Shown here: positions 21,201 to 30,200 of the stretch, piece by piece
How positions within the stretch are numbered: position 1 is the stretch's first letter
Layout: each line of letters begins with the position of its first letter
Origin: Caldilineaceae bacterium
GTDB taxonomy: Bacteria > Chloroflexota > Anaerolineae > Caldilineales > Caldilineaceae
Direction of reading: 5' to 3'
Assembly: GCA_022842065.1 (NCBI GenBank)
Contig: JALHQH010000006.1
Location: forward strand, 201,475 to 265,474
Length of the DNA stretch: 64,000 bases
Program-made: the position numbers and the translations under genes
Notes under the pieces: model-generated
Told to the model about the DNA's origin: nothing
The model's database searches: none
The model's input: the letters and a program-made list of their open reading frames with translations, nothing else

Positions 21201-24200
21201 CTTTACCCTCACCCTCACGGCCGGCGACAACCAGCGCACATTGATCGGCACCCCCTTTGGCCAAGGGCTTGGCTTCACCGTCGCCGCGCGGGCGAGCCGC
21301 GAGCCGATCAGCGGCGGGATGGTACGTTTGCTCGTCCCCAGCAGCGGTGCAAGTTTAGGTGATACCCGCAACTTACCCATCGACAGCACGGGTGTGGTCA
21401 GTGCGACTGTGTTTGCCAATCAGCTGGTGGGCGGTTATGCGGTGACGGCCACGGTTGGCGCGCCAGACAACAATCCGGTGCTCACCTTCGCCAACCTTAG
21501 CCCAGATCTCACCATCCGGCAGACGATGACGCCGACTGCGGTGGTGGGCGGCGACTTGATCACCTACACGCTGGCCTTTGCCAACGAAGGCGATCTGTCC
21601 GCCGGCAACGTCACCATCACCGATATATTGCCCAGCGCGGTCAGCGTGCAGCAGGTCATCAGTAGTGGTGATGTCAGCGTGACACGCAGCAGCGACGCCG
21701 GCACGGAAATTTTCACCATTGCCGATCTCGCTGTTGGCCAGGCAGGGCTGATTACCCTTACCGGCAAGTTGAGCCCCACGGTGACCACCGGCGAGCTGCT
21801 GGTCAACAGGGCGACGATTGGCTGGCCGCAGAACGAGGCGGAGATGAGCAACAACCAGTCGGCGGTCAGCCCCACCATCCCCTGCCAAGGGGCGATTATC
21901 GTGACTAACGGCAATGATCGGGGGGCTGGTTCGCTGCGGCAGGCCCTTGCCAATCTGTGTGCGGGCGGCACGATCACCTTCGCCGGTGACACCACGATCT
22001 ATCTCGACAGCCTCCTCGCGCTGGACAAAACGCTCACCATCGATGGCGGCAGCCACGCGGTGACCGTAAGTGGTGACAGTGGCCACGACGGTGACCCTGA
22101 TGTGCAGCTTTTCAACATCAGCGCCAGTGGCGTCGTAACCCTGAGCAATCTCAGTGTGGTTAGTGGGACCGCGCCCCTGGGTGGCGGTATCTACAACGCC
22201 GGCACGCTCACCCTCCACGCGCTCACCTTAGCAGATCATGTGGGGCGTGACAACGGTGGGGCGCTCTATAATGTGGGGCGGGCCACGGTCGATCAGACGA
22301 CGGTGGCCAACAATCAGAGCGTCAACAATGGCACAATCTACAATGGCGGGATGCTGACTGTCACGCATAGCACCTTGGCGGCTAACCACGCCCGGCGTGG
22401 TGGCGGCATTTATAATGCAACCAGCCATGCGACCACGGTTATGAACAGCACCTTCGGGGGCAACCGCGCACAAGAAGGGGGCGGTATTCACAACCGTGGT
22501 CTGTTGACCGTAACTAACAGCACCTTTGCCGAAAATAGCGGCTACGGCAGCAGCATTCATAACTGGAACGGTACGCTGCAACTCGTCAACAGCTTACTCA
22601 CCGGCACCTGTATTAATCAGGGTACTCTCGCCGTCAGTATCAATAATTTTGTCACTGACGGCGGCTGTGGCGCAGTCTACAGTGGTACCGCCTATCTATC
22701 TAGGTTGGGTGACTATGGCGGCCCGTCGACAAGCGCAGGCCCCGCGCGCCAAACCTTTGCGCTGCTGCCCGGCAGTCCAGCCATTGACCGCGGGGATGCC
22801 GCTTACTGTGAAACCACCGATCAGCGCGGCTTGGGCCGTAAAGGCACCTGTGACATCGGGGCCTTTGAGTCGCAAGGCTTTACACTGCATTATGCCGGCG
22901 GCAGCAATCAAGCGGCGGCGGCTTTGGCCACCTTTAGCACACCGCTGGCGCTAACGATCACCGCCAACGCCGACAACGAACCGGTGGCCGGTGGCGGCAT
23001 CCTCTTTACTGCGCCAGCAAGTGGTCCCAGCCTTAGCCCGACTAGCATCACCGGCCGCACAACCGCCGACGGCGCGGCGATCACCGTCATGGCCAACCGC
23101 GTGGTCGGCAGCTATGTAGTGACCGCAACGGCCAACGGGGTGACCGCGACCGCACCGATCACCTTTGCGCTGACCAACAATGTCTGTGATGGGGTGATCG
23201 TGCGCAATACCAATGACCGCGGCGTTGGTTCGCTGCGGCAGGCCATCGACACGGTTTGTACCGACGGCGTGATCACCTTTGATCAAGATTATACGATCCA
23301 CCTTAGCAGCACCCTGGCCCTGAGCCGTGCCGTAACGATTGACGGCACCGGGCACCAGATCATTGTCAGCGGCGACCGTAACGGCGACGGCAGCCCCGAT
23401 GTGCAGCCCTTCTCGATTGGGGCAAGCGGCATCGTCACCTTAACCCAGCTCAGCGTCATGAACGGCACAGCTAACAACGGCAGTGCGTTAGCGAATCGCG
23501 GCACATTGGTGCTCGACACGGTGACCCTGGCCAACAACGATGCCTCGGCCAGTGGCACGACGAATCTGGGCACACTCTACAATGAGGGTACGCTGACCGT
23601 CAAAAACAGCACCTTTGCCCACAACGAAAGCTATCGCGGCGGTGGGATCTATCACGCGACCGGCACCGCGCATGTGGTCAACAGCACCTTTGCCGACAAC
23701 ATTGCATCAGAAGGGGGTGGCATCTACAACCATAGTGCGCTGACCGTCATCAACAGCACTTTTAGCAACAACAGCAGCAGCAGTGGCGAGAGTTATGTCA
23801 ACAAAGGTACGCTGGCGCTGATTAATACGCTACACAACGGCAAATCGCTGACGATCAGCAATTGCCAGGGTAATACGCCGGTGCAGCGCAGTAACAATCG
23901 CAGCAACGATACCACTTGTGGCAGCGACGCCATCTCCTTTAGCTTGCAGGTGCTGGGACTGGGCGACTATGGCGGCACGGCGACCGGCACAGCGACCACC
24001 GTGGCGACGGCGGCGATCCAGGGGGGCAGCAGTGCAATCAACGCGGGCAACGTCACTTATTGTCCAACCCGCGATCAACGGGGGCGGCCACGGCTGGGGC
24101 GCTGTGATATCGGTGCCGTCGAGTGGCAGGGCTACAGACTGGCCGGCAGTGGCGGCGATAGTCAACGCGCAGGGCTGAACAATGGCTTTGCCGCCCCGCT

Positions 24201-27200
24201 GCAGGTAACGATGACCGCCGTCGAAAGTTTTGACAGCGTACCCAGCGGCCAGACGATCTACTTTAACGCGCCAGGTGCCGGGGCAAGTCTCAGCACGCCA
24301 ACTTTTAGCGTCACCACGAACAGCAGTAAAGTCGGCAGCGCAACGGTCAGCGCCAATGGCATCAACGGCACTTACCTGGTCACCGCCACGGCCAGCACCG
24401 TGATTACACCGCTGCTCTTTACGCTGACCAATGACTGTCGCGGTGCCGTGGTCACCAACGCCAATGACACGGGCTACGGCTCGCTGCGCCAGGCGCTCAA
24501 TGACATCTGTCCCGGTGGCACGATCACCTTTGCTGAAGATCAGACGATCTATCTGGAGAGCACGCTGGTGGTCAGTAAAACAGCGACCATCGACGGCCGC
24601 GGCCACGCGATCACGGTCAGTGGTGACAGTGGCAATGACGGTGACCGCGATGTGCGCGTCTTCGCGATTGGGGCTGGCGGGGTGGTCACGCTCAGCCACT
24701 TGAGTCTGGTTAGTGGGACAGTAGCGAGTGAGCAGGGGGCGGGCATCCTGAATGATGGGGTGCTGACGCTCTTGGCGAGCACCGTGGCGGACAACCGCGT
24801 AACGGGTGCTGGTGCTGGGGCTGGGCTTGCCAACAACGGCACGCTGATGATTGTGAACAGCAGTTTGATTGACAACGCGGCCGCCGATGGGAGCGGTGGT
24901 GGCGGCTTAACCAATGGTGGTACGGCGACGATTGTCAACAGTACCTTTAGTGGCAATACCACGGCGACCGCGGGCGGCGCGATCCATAATACGAGTGCCC
25001 TGACGATCACCAATGGCACGCTCGCCGGCAATGGCGCGGCGGGTAGTGGCAGTGGCATCTACAACAGCGGCGCGCTGGCGCTGCGTAACACGATCAGCGC
25101 CAACAGCACAACGGGCAGCGACTGTGTTGATGTGGGTACGCTCGTGAGCAACAGCCACAACCTGATCGAAGATAACTCGTGTAACCCTGCGCATTCTGGT
25201 GATCCGTGGTTGTCGAACTTAGGCAACTATGGGGGCGAAACCGCGACCTTCGCCCTCTTGCCGGGCAGTCTGGCGCTGGATGGGGGCGCGGCGGCTACCT
25301 GTCCCGCCACCGATCAGCGCGGGGAAAGCCGCGTGGGGATCTGCGATCTCGGCGCGACTGAAGCCCAGGGCTTTGCCATGATCCTGCGCAGCGGTAACCA
25401 GCAGAGTGCCAACCACGATGCCAACTTCGCCCAGCCGTTGCAGGTAAGTCTAGTCGCCAGCGACACCAATCTGAGCCTAAGCGACCAGGTGATTACCTTC
25501 ACCGCGCCCATCACTGGTGCAACGCTGGCCAACCATGAATTCACGCTTGTGACCGATGAGAGCGGCACGGTGGCGGCGGCGGTGACAGCCAATCGCGGGG
25601 TGGGTACCTATGGGGTGGTGGCGACGGCCTTTGGTTTCACCACGCCGGTCACCTTCACGCTGACGAATCTCGACTGTTACGCCCAACTTGTCACCAACGC
25701 CAATGACAGTGGGCCAGGTTCGCTGCGCTGGGCGGTGGCCGATGCCTGTGATACAGGGGCCATCACCTTTGCCGACGATTATACGATCTATCTGAACAGC
25801 ACGATCACAACCAGCAAAAACATCACCATCAGCGGCGCTGATCACGCGATCACCGTCAGCGGTGACAGTGACAACGACGGCAGCAACGATGTACGCCCGT
25901 TCCAGATCGAAGCCGCTGGCGTGGTTACCATGCTCGATCTGCGCATCGTTAATGGCAATGCGACGGGTTTTGACCTGAATGGCAGGGGCGGTGCCATCCT
26001 CAACCAGGGTATGTTGACCCTTGCGGGGATGACGCTGGCTAATAATCAGAGCAACAACGATGGTGGCGCACTGGCGAACTATGGCACGTTGGCCCTGAAT
26101 GATAGTACCTTGCAAAACAATCGCACAGATAATTACGGCGGCGGGCTTTTCAACGCAAGCGGCGCAACGCTAACCATCCTTAACAGCGAGGTGATCAGCA
26201 ACAGCAGTCAACATGGGGCCGGGGTCTTTAGCGAGGGTGCTTTCACGGTCGCGAAAACGCTCATTGCTGAGAATGGGGCGAGTACAAGCAGCGGCATGGG
26301 TGGTGGCATCGTCAGCTTTGGCGACACCGCGATTACCGAGAGCACCATCATCAGCAATGCGGCGGCGATGGGCGGCGGCTTGTTGGTCTCCGGCGGTGCG
26401 GCAGTGATCAGCCACACGATCTTTGCCGATAACCTGGCTACCGACGAAGGGGGGGCCATTTCCAGTGATTCGAGCTTAACGCTGGTCAACAGTACCATCA
26501 ACCGCAACCGCGTCGAAAGCAGCAACCCCGACCCGGCTGATTATATTCAGGGTGGCGGCGGCATCTCCAGCATTGGGCGGGATACCTTGATTAACAGCAC
26601 CATCAGCGGCAATACCGCGACGATCAATGGCGTCGGTGCCAATGGCGGCGGGCTGCTCCATGCCGGGGCACCGGGCGAGCTAGATCCCCAAGCCTCTACC
26701 CTGACGCTGGTCAACACAATCATTGCGAATAACAGTGCCGGCGGCGATTGTGTCGTCATTGATGGCGCGCCGGTTGACGATCTGGGCCACAACCTGATCG
26801 GCGATGGCGCGGCGGTGGGTGACGGCGGCTGTGTGGGCAACGCCACCACCTTTAGCGGTGAGCCGTGGCTGGCCCCGTGGGGCTACTACGGCGGCGAAAG
26901 CCCGACGAATGCTCTGCTGCCCAACAGTCCTGCGATCAACGGCGGCGATGCGGCTTATTGTCCACTGGTTGATCAACGTGGCCTGGCGCGCTTCGGGGTT
27001 TGTGACATCGGCGCGTTCGAGTCGCAAGGCTTCACGCTGACCCTCAGCGGTGGCGACAACCAAAGCACGCAGATCAATCAGCCCTTTGCCACGCCACTGC
27101 AAGTAACGGTCCATGCTAACGACCCCAATGTCGCAGTCGGGGCCGACCAACTTGTCAGCTTCAGCGCCCCCAACAGCCCGGCCTGGGCAAGCCTTGTCAC

Positions 27201-30200
27201 CAGCAGTTTTACCGCGACGACTGACAGCACTGGGCTGGCAACGATTAGTGTCACGGCCAACGCGATTATCGGCACCTATGGCGTGACTGCCACGGTCAAC
27301 AATGGCGTCAATGATCTCACCTTCGCGCTGCGCAATCGCCGGCACAATAACGCGCCCGCCTTTGCGGTGGTGGCCGATCAGATGATCAGCGAAACCTTTA
27401 CGCTAGACTTCGCAATCGCGGCCGTTGATCCAGATAACGATGCGCTCACCTTTGCCTTGCTTGATGCCCCACCTGGCGCGGCCATTGTTGGCGAAAGTGG
27501 CCGCTTCACCTGGACGCCGACCTTTGACCAAGGGCCGGGCCGCTATCCGATCACGGTGACGGTGACTGATAATGATGCGCCGGCGCTCAGTGATCGCACT
27601 GTCTTTACGGTCACCGTCCTCGATCTGCCCCTCACCTATGACCAGGCGGTCGCCACGGCGGAAGGGCAAGCGCTGACCATAGAATTGCTGGTCGCATCGG
27701 CCAATGCCTCATTGACCTACAGCTATACTGTGCCCAGCCACGGGCTGCTCAGTGGCGTCGCGCCGAACCTGATCTATACCCCGTTCGACGACTATGTGGG
27801 CAGTGACAGCTTTACCTTCTTTATCAGCGATGGCATTCTCACCTCGACCGTGGCCACCGTCGCGATTACAGTCAACCCAGTCAACCGCGCGCCGACGGCC
27901 ACTGGGCAGGCGGTCAGCGCCGCCGAAGAGACGGCACTGCCGATCACGCTGGAGGCACAGGATGAGGATAGCGATCCGCTGACCTATACCGTGACCAGCG
28001 CTGTCCGCAATGGTCTGTTGGGCGGCCTTGCCCCCAATCTGATCTACACGCCGACCGTGGACTTTGTCGGCGAGGATCACTTTGGCTTTATCGTCAGCGA
28101 TGGCCTGCTCGACAGCGACGCGGTAACCGTCACGATCACCGTCAACGCGGTTGATGACACGCCGACTGCCCAGGGCCAACAGATCAGCACGGCGGAAGAG
28201 ACGCCGCGAGCGATCACCCTTCAGGGCAGCGATGTCGATAGTGACCTGCTGACCTATCGGATTGTGGCTACCCCCGATCATGGCGAGTTGGGTGGGATTG
28301 CGCCGAATCTGATCTACACGCCCGCCACCAACTTTACGGGCGCGGATGCGCTGCTCTTCAACATTGACGATGGTACGAGTAACTCGGCTACAGCCAGGGT
28401 GGCAATCTCGGTGACTGCCGTCAACGATCCGCCCCAGGCTGACAGTGATACACTGACCACGGCGGAGGATGAGTCAGTCGCGCTCTTGTTGTGGGCTGAT
28501 GATCCCGAAGCGGATGCGTTGAGTTACGTTGTTATCACGCCACCGCAGCACGGTGTGCTCGGTGGCATTGCGCCGAATCTGCTCTACACGCCAACCGCGA
28601 ATTATCACGGCAGTGATGCCTTGACCTTCAAAGCCAACGATGGGGCCGCGGACTCGCCAACCGCGACCCTCTCCATCACGGTCGCGCCGCGCAATGACGC
28701 GCCAACGGTTGCTGACCAAAGTATCAACAGCACCGAGGATGCGGTGGTCGAAATTATCCTCAACGGTGCCGATCTCGACGGCGATGAACTCACCTACGTC
28801 GTCGTTGACGCCCCGACGCATGGCACGGTCGGTGGGGTTGCACCCCGTCTGTTCTATACCCCCACCGCCGATTATCAGGGCAACGATAGCTTTACAGTGG
28901 TTGCCAACGATGGCACGGCCGATGGGGTGCCGGCCACGGTGGCGCTCACCATCACCGCCGTAAATGATCAGCCCCGCGCGTTGCCCCAGACACTCAACGC
29001 AGACGAAGATCAATCGGTGGCGATTACCCTGGCCGGCAGCGATGTCGATGGTGATGCCCTCACTTTTGCCCTGGTCACACCGCCAGCGCATGGCGTGCTG
29101 GATGGCATTGCGCCTGATCTGATCTATACACCGCACCCCGACTTCCACGGTGACGATGCCTTCACCTTCACTGTCAACGATGGCACCGCGGACCCGACAA
29201 CGGCACGCATCTCGATCACGGTCGCCGCGGTCAACGATCTGCCCCTTGCCGCCGCGCAGGCGATCACTACCAGTGAGGAAATGACCGTGGCAATCACCCT
29301 CACCCCCAGCGATGCCGATGGTGACGCGCTCACCTATCTGGTCGGTACGCTACGCCGTGGCACGCTAGCGGGGAACGCGCCGCATTTGATCTATACCCCG
29401 GCGGCTGATTTCGCCGGTACGGATCTGTTCACTTACACTGTCAATGATGGCAACGACAGTGCCCTGACGGTGCCGATCACGCTCACGGTCATGCCGATTG
29501 ATGATGCGCCGCGGGCAGTGAACCAAGCCGTGACAACAAGCGAGGATCAAGGGGTTGCCCTCACCCTGCGCGGGGTGGATGTCGATAGTCACTCCTTAAC
29601 CTATACTGTCGCAACGCCGCCGCAGCAGGGCACCTTAACCGGTGTACCGCCGCAGGTAATCTACACGCCAAAGGCTAACTATCATGGCCCTGATGTGTTC
29701 ACCTTCATGGTCAGCGATGGCGTCAACCCTGCGCCGACGGCGACGGTGACGATCACTGTGGCGGCAGTCAACGATCGGCCGCTGGCCGCCACGCAGGCCG
29801 TCGCGATCAGCGAAGAACAGCCGATCAGCCTCACCCTGACCGGCAGTGATGCGGATAGCGATGCGCTCACCTATATGGTCCTGGCCCAACCGGCACATGG
29901 TACGCTGGGCGGCATTGCGCCGGCACTGCGCTATACACCAACGGCTGATTTCAGTGGCACGGATCGGTTCACCTTTGGCGTAAGTGATGGTATCAGCGAC
30001 TCGCTGGCGGCAGTGGTGACAGTCACAGTTGAACCGGTCAACGACGCCCCGCTTGCCGCGGGTCAAAATGTGACGACCACTGAAGATAACGCAGTCGCCA
30101 TCACCCTGAGTGCGGCGGACCGCGACGCCGATCCACTCAACTACCTGCTGCTGTCGCAACCGCAGCATGGGATATTGCGGGGCCTTGCCCCAACGCTGAT

